Shown in pieces: positions 17,567-27,100 of a DNA stretch of 64,000 nt (position 1 is its first letter; the number at the start of each line of letters is the position of its first letter). The notes under the pieces were generated by a model. It was not told the DNA's origin, searched no databases, and was given only the letters and a program-made list of their open reading frames with translations. The stretch comes from Planctomycetota bacterium (GTDB lineage Bacteria; Planctomycetota; B15-G4; SIAN01), in assembly GCA_009691715.1 (NCBI GenBank), contig SIAN01000004.1:95552-159551 (forward strand), read 5' to 3'. The position numbers and the translations under genes are program-made.

Positions 17567-18795
17567 CGGTCGCACTCCCCCATGATGAAGTGCAGCGAAG
17601 CGATGATCGCCACGATGTCGCTGAAATAGGAGCCGAGAGCCATCGGCTTGAGTGCCTGCAGGTTGATGAACGACGGCGAGCGGATCTTGACGCGGTACGG
17701 ATGGGACGCGCCGGCGCTCATCAGGTAGTAACCGAGCTCGCCGTTTGCGGCCTCGGTCGCCTGGTAGACCTCGCCCTTCGGCGGGCACCATTCCGTGACC
17801 GTCTTGAACTGGTGGATCATCTCTTCCATGGACGTGTAGACCCGCCCCTTCGGCGGCAGCACGTTCTTGAAGTCCTTGGCGATCCAGTCCCCTGCCGGCA
17901 AGTGGTCGAGCAGTTGCAGGAGCATGCGGGAGCTCTGGCGCATCTCCTCGATCCGCACCAGGTAGCGGTCGTAGGCATCGCCACGCGTCCCGACCGGCAC
18001 GTCGAACTCGAGTTGCGGATAGAGCAGGTAGGGACGCGCTCGGCGCAAGTCGACGCCAACACCGGTCGCACGCAGGCACGGTCCGGTCACGCCGAGGTCG
18101 ATCGCCTGCTCTGCCGTGATCTGACCGACGCCGCGCATGCGATCGTGGAAGATCCGGTTGCCCGTCAGCAGCATCTCGAACTGGTCGATGTGCTTGGGAA
18201 GCGCGGCGACCCACTGTCGCAGCTTGATGACGAGCTCGGGATCGAGGTCGGCGCCGACACCTCCGATCCGGATGTACTCCTGATTGGTCCGCAGTCCGGT
18301 CAGATCGTCCATCAAATCGAACAGAACTTCACGATCGCGGAAGGCATACATGAACATCGACACCGCGCCGGTGTCGACGCCGCCGATGCCGGCCCACACC
18401 AGATGGGCGGAGACGCGCATGAGCTCGCAGATGATGGTGCGGATCGCCTGCGCGCGCGGCGGAACCTCGACTCCGGCGAGTTTCTCGACGGTCAGCGCCC
18501 ATCCCACCTCGTTCGCGAGCGGCTGCAGGTAGTCGAGCCGATCGGTCAAGGTGAAGAACTGCTGGTAGGTCATGTGCTCCGCGTGCTTCTCTTTGCCGCG
18601 GTGCAGGTAGCCGACGACCGGATCGATCTTGACCACCCGCTCTCCGTCGAGCAGGAGCTTGCACTGCAGCACGCCATGGGTGGCAGGGTGCTGCGGCCCC
18701 ATGGAGATCTCCATGGGCTCGGCGTGGAGATCGGCGCCACCGCGATGCTGCGGCAGATCGGCGACCGTCACGAGCCTTTCAGTCAGCGGGCTCAC
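17563..18795 (-). CDS. nuoD: NADH-quinone oxidoreductase subunit D
   Basis: 410-aa 49-kDa-type subunit that forms the quinone chamber with NuoB. Diagnostic stretches are MEISMGPQHPATHGVL, VGYLHRGKEKHAEHMTY, DRLDYLQPLANEVGW and YSFSDIVAII-like GSYFSDIVAIIASLHF, ending FIMGECDR. Length is normal for the family, with no fusion to NuoC. The start overlaps the nuoC stop by ATGA (18792-18795), showing translational coupling. Confidence 0.97.
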   Translation of the reverse strand: MSPLTERLVTVADLPQHRGGADLHAEPMEISMGPQHPATHGVLQCKLLLDGERVVKIDPVVGYLHRGKEKHAEHMTYQQFFTLTDRLDYLQPLANEVGWALTVEKLAGVEVPPRAQAIRTIICELMRVSAHLVWAGIGGVDTGAVSMFMYAFRDREVLFDLMDDLTGLRTNQEYIRIGGVGADLDPELVIKLRQWVAALPKHIDQFEMLLTGNRIFHDRMRGVGQITAEQAIDLGVTGPCLRATGVGVDLRRARPYLLYPQLEFDVPVGTRGDAYDRYLVRIEEMRQSSRMLLQLLDHLPAGDWIAKDFKNVLPPKGRVYTSMEEMIHQFKTVTEWCPPKGEVYQATEAANGELGYYLMSAGASHPYRVKIRSPSFINLQALKPMALGSYFSDIVAIIASLHFIMGECDR

Positions 18796-19475
18796 TTTGC
18801 GCTCTCCGCCGGCAGCGTCGGGGTTCCGTCGCTGTAGCCCGCCGGATCACCGCGCGACCGGTCGACCGGCGTCGTGTCTTGGCCCGCGGGCCGGTCGACG
18901 TCGAGTTCGCGCGTCATGAGCACACCACCCTCGCGCACGTACGAGATCGAGTTGTCGATCCCCTCGAGCGGAAAGTCTTTGCGCAACGGATGCCATGGAT
19001 AGTCGTCGGGCATCAAGATGCGGCGCAAGTCGGGATGACCGTCGAAACGGATGCCCATCAAGTCGAACGTCTCGCGCTCGTGCCAATCGGCCGTGCCCCA
19101 GAGGTCGACGACGCTCGCGACCCGCGGATCCTCCTCGGGCACGCCAACCTTCACTCGCACCAGTCGATTGAAGGTGAGCGACCAGAGGTGATAGACGACC
19201 TCGAAGCGCGGCTGGCGCTTCGGGAAATCGACGCCCGCGAGGTCGACCAGCATCTCGAACGAGAGATTCGATTCTCGCTTCATCGCCAGAGCCACGCTCG
19301 GCCAGGCATCGCGCTCGACGCGGAAGACGGCGAGGCCATCTTGCGTCGACGGCAACACTTCGGCCCCGAGCGTCGTCATGGCGACGACGAGTGGGTCCGC
19401 AGTGGCTGACGACGGCACCGGAGCGCCGAACGCTGGGCTACTGGACGAGGACGGGTTCGCGGGGACGTCGGCCAT
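18792..19475 (-). CDS. nuoC: NADH-quinone oxidoreductase subunit C
   Basis: 227-aa 30-kDa-type subunit of the complex I peripheral arm. The family signature [16 protein letters not shown] followed by [19 protein letters not shown] is intact. The N-terminus has a ~30-residue Ser/Ala/Pro extension, and the C-terminus a ~40-residue hydrophilic tail. The first 38 bases overlap the end of nuoB in another frame. Confidence 0.95.
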   Translation of the reverse strand: MADVPANPSSSSSPAFGAPVPSSATADPLVVAMTTLGAEVLPSTQDGLAVFRVERDAWPSVALAMKRESNLSFEMLVDLAGVDFPKRQPRFEVVYHLWSLTFNRLVRVKVGVPEEDPRVASVVDLWGTADWHERETFDLMGIRFDGHPDLRRILMPDDYPWHPLRKDFPLEGIDNSISYVREGGVLMTRELDVDRPAGQDTTPVDRSRGDPAGYSDGTPTLPAESAK

Positions 19476-19938
19476 CGATGGCGAGCTCGTCGATCTTCTT
19501 CTGGAGTTCCATGACGGCGCGGATCAACGTGTCCGGCCGCGGCGGGCAGCCCATCGTGTAGATATCGACCGGCATGATGCGGTCGACGCCTGGCACGACG
19601 GCGTAGTTACGGTAGAGGCCTCCCGATGAGGCGCAGACGCCCATGGCGATCACCCACTTTGGGTCGGGCATCTGGTCGTAGATGCGGCGCGCGACCGAGG
19701 CCATCTTCCAAGTCAGCGTGCCGGCGACGATCATCACGTCGCTCTGGCGCGGGCTGAAGCGGAAGACCTCGGCGCCGAAGCGCGAAAGGTCGAAGCGCGG
19801 GCCAACTGTCGCCATCATCTCGATGGCGCAGCACGAAAGGCCGAGCGGCATCGGCCAGAGCGAGTTCTTGCGCGCCCAACCGACCAGGTCGGTCAGCTGC
19901 GTCGTCACGACCTCTGGGAACTTCTCTTCGACACCCAT
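19438..19938 (-). CDS. nuoB: NADH-quinone oxidoreductase subunit B
   Basis: 166-aa subunit binding the terminal N2 4Fe-4S cluster. The tandem cysteines in [19 protein letters not shown], the third in [10 protein letters not shown] and the fourth in [10 protein letters not shown] are present. It is the first gene of the B-C-D-I operon. nuoA, usually adjacent, is absent: 75 bases upstream starts a divergent ATP-grasp gene. The promoter should lie in 19939-20013. Confidence 0.96.
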   Translation of the reverse strand: MGVEEKFPEVVTTQLTDLVGWARKNSLWPMPLGLSCCAIEMMATVGPRFDLSRFGAEVFRFSPRQSDVMIVAGTLTWKMASVARRIYDQMPDPKWVIAMGVCASSGGLYRNYAVVPGVDRIMPVDIYTMGCPPRPDTLIRAVMELQKKIDELAIDGRRPREPVLVQ

Positions 19939-20013
19939 GGGCGTCCTTGCAGTCCACGATCCGACTCGAAGGCCGACAGGCTACCCGGAACCGCGCCTGG
20001 CAGGAGGCGACAC

Positions 20014-20901
20014 GTGATGACGCGGCGCCTGCTGATCCTCACCCGACACCCCACGCTGCACGCCCCGCGCCGCATCGCCGACGCGGCTCACGAACTGGGG
20101 TTCGAGGTCACGTTCGTGGTGCCCGAATCGAGCCCGCCTCCGGCCGGGATCGTTCGCGGCGCGCTGTTGCTCGCGCGACCGGGGACTTTCTCGCTGCGTG
20201 CCGTGCTGCTGGCGTGGCGAAGATTGGTCGCGGCCGGAGCGATCCCGCTCCAGCGCCGGCGGTCCCTGTGGACGGCCTGTGATCAGTGGCAGACGCTCTG
20301 CAGCGCGGCGCGAACCGGCGTCGCGTTCCCACCGACTCGACTCATCCGCGAGCCCGGCCAACTCGCCGAAGCCCTCGCGGCCGTCGGCGGATCGAGTTGG
20401 TACGTGAAAGGCCGGCGCGGCTCGCAGGGCTCCCATGTCGTCCGCGTCACTTCGGCCAAAGACGCGATCGTGCAATGCCACCTGTTCTGGGGCACCGGCC
20501 AATCCGCGCTGCTCCAGGCCGATCGCAGCGGCGTCGGCTCGATCGAGCGGCACTTGGTCAGCGCCGGCCGTGTCCTCGCGTCGGTGCGTTCCGAACCGCG
20601 CCCCGGCGAGCACCGCTCGAACGCTCACCGCGGCGGTCGTTTCGTCGCATTGGCGCCGGTCGAGGCGACCGCTGCCAGTCTGGCCCTGGCCGCGGTGGCT
20701 GCCGTCGATCTGCCCTTTGCCGCCGTCGACGCAATCGGAGGCGCCAACCCCGAACTGCTCGAAGTCAACGCGTCGCCCGGACTCGAGGCGATCGAAGCCG
20801 TGACCACGCGCGACCTCGCAGAAAAGTTGCTCGCACCGTGGCTCCTTCCAGGACGTCTGGAATGGCCGGCGCCGGCAAGCCGCGGCCAATGCGGACCGTA
20901 G
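20014..20901 (+). CDS. RimK-like ATP-grasp ligase
   Basis: 295 aa. The ATP-grasp core shows WYVKGRRGSQGSHVVRV (glycine-rich loop), SEPRPGEHRSNAHRGGRF and the metal/ATP motif NPELLEVNASPGLEAIE, as in RimK/LysX ligases. These enzymes join an amino acid to a protein, peptide or carrier; the substrate here is not predictable. AGGAG lies 6-9 bases upstream of the GTG (20014) and ATG (20017). It is divergent from nuoB and followed by ~200 bases of non-coding DNA. Confidence 0.82.
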   Translation: MMTRRLLILTRHPTLHAPRRIADAAHELGFEVTFVVPESSPPPAGIVRGALLLARPGTFSLRAVLLAWRRLVAAGAIPLQRRRSLWTACDQWQTLCSAARTGVAFPPTRLIREPGQLAEALAAVGGSSWYVKGRRGSQGSHVVRVTSAKDAIVQCHLFWGTGQSALLQADRSGVGSIERHLVSAGRVLASVRSEPRPGEHRSNAHRGGRFVALAPVEATAASLALAAVAAVDLPFAAVDAIGGANPELLEVNASPGLEAIEAVTTRDLAEKLLAPWLLPGRLEWPAPASRGQCGP

Positions 20902-21109
20902 TAGCCCGAGCGCCGAGGGGTCGTGCGCCCCCAGCCTGTTCGCAGCGAGCGAGGAGTGGGCCGACATGCCGTCGCCGGTCGGCGCGAGGCCTTGAAGCCA
21001 AGCTGCGACGCGGCCAATGTGTCGTGCCGCTGAACTGCGGTGATGCGCGTGGCGCACGCTCCGCAGGACGGTTTTCTGACCATCCGACAGCCCAACGAGG
21101 ATCGAATCC

Positions 21110-21850
21110 ATGCGCCTCTTCGCGCTCTCCTGCGCTCTGTTCTTGGCGGTGAGCTCACTCGGCGGCTGCGGCCCGGCATCCGCCGCGGCCTCCTCCAACG
21201 CGGCGGCGCCCGCGACGCAGGAAACACCAGCTGCGCCCGAGGAGAAGTCCGTGACGGCAACCGCCGACCCGATCGACACCATCAAGAAGTTCATCGAAGA
21301 GAAGAAGATCGACAAGTCGAAAAACGGCTGGAAGACCAAGCTGCCGAAGCCGCCGGAGCTGACGTTCGACCCGAAGAAGACCTACTACTGGGTCATGGAG
21401 ACGACCAAGGGCACCATCAAGTTCAAACTGATGCCGGCGGTCGCCCCGATGCACGTGTCGAGCTGCATCTATCTGAACACGCTCGGTTTCTACGACGGCC
21501 TCAAGTTCCACCGCGTGATCAAGGGCTTCATGGCGCAGGGCGGTTGCCCGTCAGGAACCGGATCCGGCAGTCCTGGCTACCAGATGCGCATCGAGATCAA
21601 GCCTGATGTGAAGCACTCGAAGATCGGCATGCTCAGCACGGCACGCACGAGCGATCCGAACACGGATGGCAGCCAGTTCTTCCTGACCTTCGGGCCGACT
21701 GCATCGCTCGACGGCCAGTACACGATCTACGGCGAAGCAGTCGACGGTCTCGATGCGATCGCGAAGATCGAGGCCTGCGGCCGGAAGAGTGATCCAGCGC
21801 CTCCGACCGAAGAGATCCTGATCTCCAAGGGCTCGATCGTCGTTGAGTGA
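21110..21850 (+). CDS. Cyclophilin-type peptidyl-prolyl isomerase lipoprotein
   Basis: 246 aa. The signal peptide ends in the lipobox LGGC, so it is probably lipid-anchored. An Ala/Pro-rich linker follows, then a cyclophilin domain at about 90-245 with FHRVIKGFMAQGGCPSGTG and TDGSQFFLTFG. The catalytic Arg (FHRVI) and the SQFF stretch are kept; the cyclosporin-binding Trp position is not conserved. It is predicted to assist proline isomerisation of exported proteins. It is monocistronic, ending before a strong hairpin. Confidence 0.9.
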   Translation: MRLFALSCALFLAVSSLGGCGPASAAASSNAAAPATQETPAAPEEKSVTATADPIDTIKKFIEEKKIDKSKNGWKTKLPKPPELTFDPKKTYYWVMETTKGTIKFKLMPAVAPMHVSSCIYLNTLGFYDGLKFHRVIKGFMAQGGCPSGTGSGSPGYQMRIEIKPDVKHSKIGMLSTARTSDPNTDGSQFFLTFGPTASLDGQYTIYGEAVDGLDAIAKIEACGRKSDPAPPTEEILISKGSIVVE

Positions 21851-21900
21851 TCGGTTCGCAGAAAGCGCTCGAAGCGCCGATTCGAATCGAACAACAGGAC

Positions 21901-21947
21901 GGCCCACCGGGATCATGCTGCGTCCCCATGCAGGATCCCGGCGGGCC
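21901..21947. terminator. Terminator hairpin between convergent genes
   Basis: A 14-bp stem with one mismatch (21901-21914 with 21934-21947) around a 19-base loop. It lies between the convergent ends of the cyclophilin (21850) and secretin (21997) genes. Confidence 0.7.
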
Positions 21948-21996
21948 ATCGACCGGCCATGAGTGGCCGCGGGTGAGTTGATCCAAGGCGTCGCGC

Positions 21997-23382
21997 CTAG
22001 CGCTTCAGCTCCTCGGCCGGGTCGTAGATCTCCGACTCGCGGAGTCTCGACTCGAGGATGCGCGGCTTCACGAAGAAGAGCACCTGCGCCTTGCGGAAAG
22101 TGGTCGTCTTCCGCTTGAACAGGTAGCCGAGCAACGGGATGTCGCCGAGCCACGGCACCTTCTCGACCGACTCGATGTCGTGGGTCGTGACCAGCCCGCC
22201 GATCATCACCGTCTTGCCTGACGGCACGTTCACGACGGTGTGGGCGTTGCGCCGTGAGATCAGCGGATTCTCGACCGAGGCGGTCGAGCTGATCTCGGCC
22301 TTCACGAAGCCGGTCACGGCCGACACCTCGACCGAGATCTCGAGCTGCACCATCCCCGCCGTGAGGATGAATGGCGTGACGACGACCGAGATGCCGGTCG
22401 GCTTGAACTGGGTCTGGATGGTCGAGACGCCGGCCGCGCTAAACGTCGGCGTGAAGAATGGAGTCTCCGATCCGGTGTCGATGATTGCCCGATGACCATT
22501 CAGCACGGCGAGCTTCGGTGCCGAGAGCACCTCGGAATCAGTCTGCGTCTGCAGCAGCTCGAGGACGCCGTTCACCACGGTCTCGTTCTGGATGGCGTGG
22601 AACGTGCCAAACGTGCCGCTGATGAGGCTCTGGGCGAGCTTGACCGAGACGTCCTGGATCAGCGTGCTGTCAGGATCCGTCGCCGAGCCGCGGGAAAAGG
22701 TCAGCTTGGCACCGGTCGCCAGCTCGTCGTCGAGAGCGATCTCGACGATGGTGGTCTCGATCTCGATCTGCGGGATGTCCGCAAGCAGGCTCCCGAGCAG
22801 CTCGTCGATCTGCTGGAGCATGTCCTCGCTGGCCGTGACCATGAACAGGTCCGCCACCTGACCGTTGCCGAGCGTGAGGCCGGAGGTTCCGCCGCTGTCC
22901 CAGTTGTCGTGGCTCTCCTTGCGCGGATCGATCAGGAACTTCTCCTTGATCCAGTAATCCTGATCGGGCGCAAGGCCGGAGAAGCCTGGGATGAAGCGCG
23001 ACAGCAGCTCAACGTAGACCTTCGCTCCTGGCCCGTTCGGCTGCGCACGGAAGTAGTACATCTTCGTCAGCGAGCCATCGGCGTTGCGGATCAGGTTCCA
23101 CTGGAACCGGTGAAACGGGCTCGATGCCGGCCCCTGCTCGTGGTCGACGACCTCTGCACGCAGCGCTTCCTGGGAGCTGGCCGAACTTGAGGGGGCCGAC
23201 TCGAGCGGACGTGGCCCGCGCGCGTTCTCGGCTCCACGCGTCGGCGACGGTTCACCGCGAGATTCGCCTTCGACTACCCGGAACGAGCGTGGTCGCGGGC
23301 GCTGTGGTTCGCTCACACACGCTGCGGCGAGCAGGAGGACGGCGATCACGCCGTGCCCGCGACGACGAACCAACGGCATCAT
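21997..23382 (-). CDS. Secretin (GspD/PilQ family) lipoprotein
   Basis: 461 aa. The N-terminus has a lipobox (VLLLAAAC). The middle contains an N-domain-like region around QVADLFMVTASEDMLQQIDE and IPQIEIETTIVEIALDD. The C-terminal secretin domain is recognised by VNVPSGKTVMIGGLV and EKVPWLGDIPLLGYLFKRK. It is short for a type II secretion or pilus secretin, with few N-domains. Its ATG overlaps the stop of the preceding small exported-protein gene (ATGA). No other secretion or pilus genes are adjacent, so the system it serves is unknown. Confidence 0.87.
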   Translation of the reverse strand: MMPLVRRRGHGVIAVLLLAAACVSEPQRPRPRSFRVVEGESRGEPSPTRGAENARGPRPLESAPSSSASSQEALRAEVVDHEQGPASSPFHRFQWNLIRNADGSLTKMYYFRAQPNGPGAKVYVELLSRFIPGFSGLAPDQDYWIKEKFLIDPRKESHDNWDSGGTSGLTLGNGQVADLFMVTASEDMLQQIDELLGSLLADIPQIEIETTIVEIALDDELATGAKLTFSRGSATDPDSTLIQDVSVKLAQSLISGTFGTFHAIQNETVVNGVLELLQTQTDSEVLSAPKLAVLNGHRAIIDTGSETPFFTPTFSAAGVSTIQTQFKPTGISVVVTPFILTAGMVQLEISVEVSAVTGFVKAEISSTASVENPLISRRNAHTVVNVPSGKTVMIGGLVTTHDIESVEKVPWLGDIPLLGYLFKRKTTTFRKAQVLFFVKPRILESRLRESEIYDPAEELKR

Positions 23383-23810
23383 CGTTTCACCGAACCGGCG
23401 ACCGCGGCCACCAACGGCGCCGTCAGATCGTGCACATCGATTCCCGCCGCCGCGACACCCCCAACTTCGACGACGAGGTCGACCGACCGCAGCAGCGCAA
23501 CCGTCGCGATGGCCCGCTGGAACTCGCGATTCGCCTCGTAGATCAAGAAGTGGTAGCGCGCGGAGTTCGGCCCGACTCGTTCTGCACGTAGCGTCTTTAT
23601 CGCCGGGATCGCATCGAATACCGCCCGCCGATCCACCGTCCCGACCGCTCGGAACGATTTCGCCTGACCGAAGAGCACTCGCCCTGAAATCGTCACGCGC
23701 GGCAGCGGCTTCGTGGCGTGCGCGGCCGCGGTCAGGTCCAAAAAGCACGCGAAGAGGGCCGCCAGAGCGAGCGGCCAGTAGCGTTGATCCGTTCGGATTC
23801 CGTTTCGCAT
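23379..23810 (-). CDS. Small exported protein coupled to the secretin
   Basis: 143 aa, not recognised. It begins with a Sec-like signal (WPLALAALFACFLDLTAAAHA) followed by ~110 residues of mixed alpha/beta character. Its stop codon overlaps the secretin start, so the two are probably translated together. Its position before a secretin suggests an accessory, pilotin-like or periplasmic partner role, which is inference only. It lies after an A+T-richer region that probably contains the promoter. Confidence 0.7.
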   Translation of the reverse strand: MRNGIRTDQRYWPLALAALFACFLDLTAAAHATKPLPRVTISGRVLFGQAKSFRAVGTVDRRAVFDAIPAIKTLRAERVGPNSARYHFLIYEANREFQRAIATVALLRSVDLVVEVGGVAAAGIDVHDLTAPLVAAVAGSVKR

Positions 23811-24150
23811 GGCTGACCCCCGCTATCCGTCCTCGACCAGCAAAACATTCCGCCAACTCGAGCCGCTGCGGGGTGAGTCTGAAACAATCAGCGTGCCGTG
23901 TCTGATTTGATCAAGGATGACGTCTTCAAGCCTCGTCTCGTCGAACGTGACTTTAATCGCAACTTATTACAGTGAAACGAGTTACGACTTTCGTTCAAAG
24001 ACTTCATGGCGCCGCCACGACAGTCCATGGCGCCCACATGTCCGTTTCACGAATTACGCCATATTCAGACAACATCGCCGCTACGAGTTCGTCTTAAGCA
24101 CATTCGGGCGGGGTGAGCTCGCAATACGCTCCTGACGCCCGCGGCGTCAC
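23811..24150. other. A+T-richer intergenic region
   Basis: 340 bases separating the start of the small exported protein from the end of the giant sigma-54 regulator. A 72-codon plus-strand frame (23917-24135) has no ribosome site and no recognisable motif, and is not called. The nonamer CATGGCGCC recurs 27 bases apart (24005 and 24032). Nothing else was identified. Confidence 0.5.
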
Positions 24151-27100
24151 TCAACCGCCGTCCGCGCTGACGAGGCGATAGACCGCCCCACGTCGCGACC
24201 CATCGCGGATGAGAAAACCACCCTCGACCAGCTCGGCGAGCTCGCGCAGCGCCGTGCGCTGCGAGATCACGGCGTGCTCGCAGTAGCGCTTGGAAGTGAT
24301 CGCTCCCCCATCCGCGCGCACCAGCGCCAGCAGTCGAGTCTGGCGCTCCGTAAACGGCGGTCGCGTCGGTGGCGCTTGCGGATCACGCGCGACGGTCCCG
24401 GAGGCCGCGACCGGCGGTAGCGCGCCCGTCGTCTCGCCCCCAGGAAGCGGATCACGCGGTGCTGTCGGAGCTGGCGGCGCCAGGTTGTCGACAACGGCGG
24501 CGACTTGCGCTGACGATCGCCCATCGCGCGATGCACCGGCACGTTCGACGACGGCAGCGGTGCCGAGGTCAAGATCGTCGCGACGAATCCACTCACCCTC
24601 GCCGAGCACGATCGCCCGCTCGATGACGTTGCGCAGCTCGCGGACGTTGCCGGGCCACGCATGCCGCGCCAGCGAATCGAGCGCCGCGGGCTCGATGCCG
24701 CGCACACGGCAATTCGGATCGATCGCTCGTCTCGCCGCAAGGAAGCGATCGACAAGATGCGGGATCTCGTCGAGCCGCTCACGCAGCGGAGGCAGCTCGA
24801 GCGTGACGACCTTCAGTCGATAGAGCAGGTCCTCGCGGAAGGTCCCGGCGAGGACCTCGCGCTCCAGTACGCGGTGCGTTGCGGCGACCAACCGTACGTC
24901 GACCGCGATCTCTTCCCGACCGCCGAGTCGGTGGATCTTCCGCTCCTGCAGGACTCGCAGCAGCTTCACTTGAACGGTCAGCGGGATCTCGGCGACTTCG
25001 TCTAGGAACAGTGTGCCGCCGTGCGCCTGCTCGAATCGACCAATGCGGCGCTGTTCGGCACCGGTGAACGCTCCCTTCTCATGCCCGAAGAGCTCGGCTT
25101 CGAGAAGCGCCTCTGGCAGTGCAGCACAGTTCAGCACCACGAACGCAGCGCCGGCGCGCGGCGACAAGCGATGCAACAACTGGGCGGCAACCTCTTTGCC
25201 GGTGCCCGTCTCGCCGACCAGCAGGACCGAGGCATCGCTCGCCGCGACTTTTTCGAGCTGCCGCAGGACCGGCTGCATGCGCGCCGAGCCGAATCCGTAC
25301 TCCGGGAATCGCTGCCGGAATCGTTCGAGCGTCTCCTCGGCCTTTGGTGACGCCTCGGCGACGATCGACGCATCGAGCCGTCGGCGGAGCAATCCGAACA
25401 GGAAGTCGGCACTTCGCGCTTCCTCCGGGAAGACCACGAATGCGGCTCGCAACCGCATCACGAGATCTGGCCCGATCGCCTGCGGATCGGAAAGGCGCTC
25501 ACGCCATTGCGTGACGATCTCCTCGGCGCGCGGACGGCCGCCATACGGCAGCAACGCCTCGAGTTCCAACGGGCCTGCCCGACCCACGATCTCACGATCG
25601 CGGCAGATCCGTCGCATCTCGCGCGCGAGCACGCCGGCGATCCGCCGCACCTCTTCGCGCCGCTCCGGATCTGCGGCATTCGGAAGTTCGAGCCGCGCCT
25701 GTAGGACGACGATCGGGCGGCGTCCGTGCGCTGCGCGGTCGAGTTCTTCGTTCACGCGCGCCGCGAAGTAGCCGTGGGCGGCCAGACCCGTCTCAGGATC
25801 CTCGATCGTGCGAGTCGCGAGACGCGCCCGCTCGATGCCTGCTGCCGCCTGACCGACAACACCGGCCACCAGCGCCGGGTCGCGTTGCGCGAGCGGGTCG
25901 ATCGGAGCATCGTCGACGACGACGATGAGTCCGATCGCCTGCACGCCGAGCTCGAGCGGCAGCACCAGGAGCCGCCTTCCTTCCGCCGCCCAATCCGGCG
26001 CCCCGCCGGCGATCTCCGACAAATCGACCGACCGCGGCCGCCGCTCACGCAACCAATCGCGCGCTTCCTTCAACTCGAGGCGAGCCGGGAAGGGTGCCGC
26101 GGCCGGATCACGCGTCTCGACGATGTTCGCCAGCGACTCGTCGACCGGATCGACGAGGTAGCAGCACGACGCGCGCCCGCCGACGAGCTCGCGCACGAAG
26201 CCGAGCGCACGCCGCGCCCTCTCCGGCAGATCCGCCGGCTGCGACATCGCGCCGATCAGCTCGATCAACAGCGCCTGCTGCCTTCCGCTCTGCGCCAGCT
26301 CGTCCCAGAGACGCTCAACCGACGTCTCGAGCGAGGCGACTTCGTCTTCGCCGTCGTCGCGACCGGCCACCAACCTCGGCGCGAGCCGAGCCCCCTCGAT
26401 CCGCTGCATCGCCCCGCGCAACATGCGCGCGATCGGCCGCGTGATGCCATCGGTCACGACCGCGCCAAGGAAGTTCGACGCCGCGAGGATGACTGCGCCG
26501 AGGACGAGGACGAACCAGGTCAAGTCGACGTCGAGCGGCCCGATGCGCACTCGGAGCGGCCGCGCACCGATCGAAGCTGCGACAACCGCCACCGCGTCGC
26601 CAGCCGAGCCGCGCAAGAGGTCGAAGCCGCACGTCCCGCCGCCGGCGAGCGGCTCGAAATAGCTGCCGCGCCCGGCATCGAGCTCGCGCGCGGCCGCGCG
26701 GGCAATGCTCCCATCGATCCGCAGCGCGCCTCGCGTCGCCAACGGCTCGCCGCCGTCAACATCGCCCCCTGCCCGCTCCTGCCGCGGCGCGATCAGCGCG
26801 GTCGCCTCGCTGTCGCCCGGCTCCAACCGCAGCGCCGCGAGGACGGCACGATCGACCCGACCCGCCACGCGCACCTTGAAACCGCGTCGCCGATTCTCGG
26901 CCGATCCGGAGAACACCACTTCACCCCAGGACAGCGCGAGCCCCTCATTCGGCGCGTCGAAGCGCGGATCGGAGGCGACGAGCGCGTCAGAGTGGATGCG
27001 GCGCGCCGCGCCCTCCTCGCTCGGCGCCTCGACCACGATCGCAACGGTCGCATCCGGGTCGGGGAACGCCGGCGCCATCTGCTGCAGCCGGCGGCGCACT

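Noticed and set aside
23917..24135. 72-codon plus-strand frame in the A+T-richer gap
   Set aside because: No ribosome binding site, no motif; the lower GC makes this frame no more convincing.
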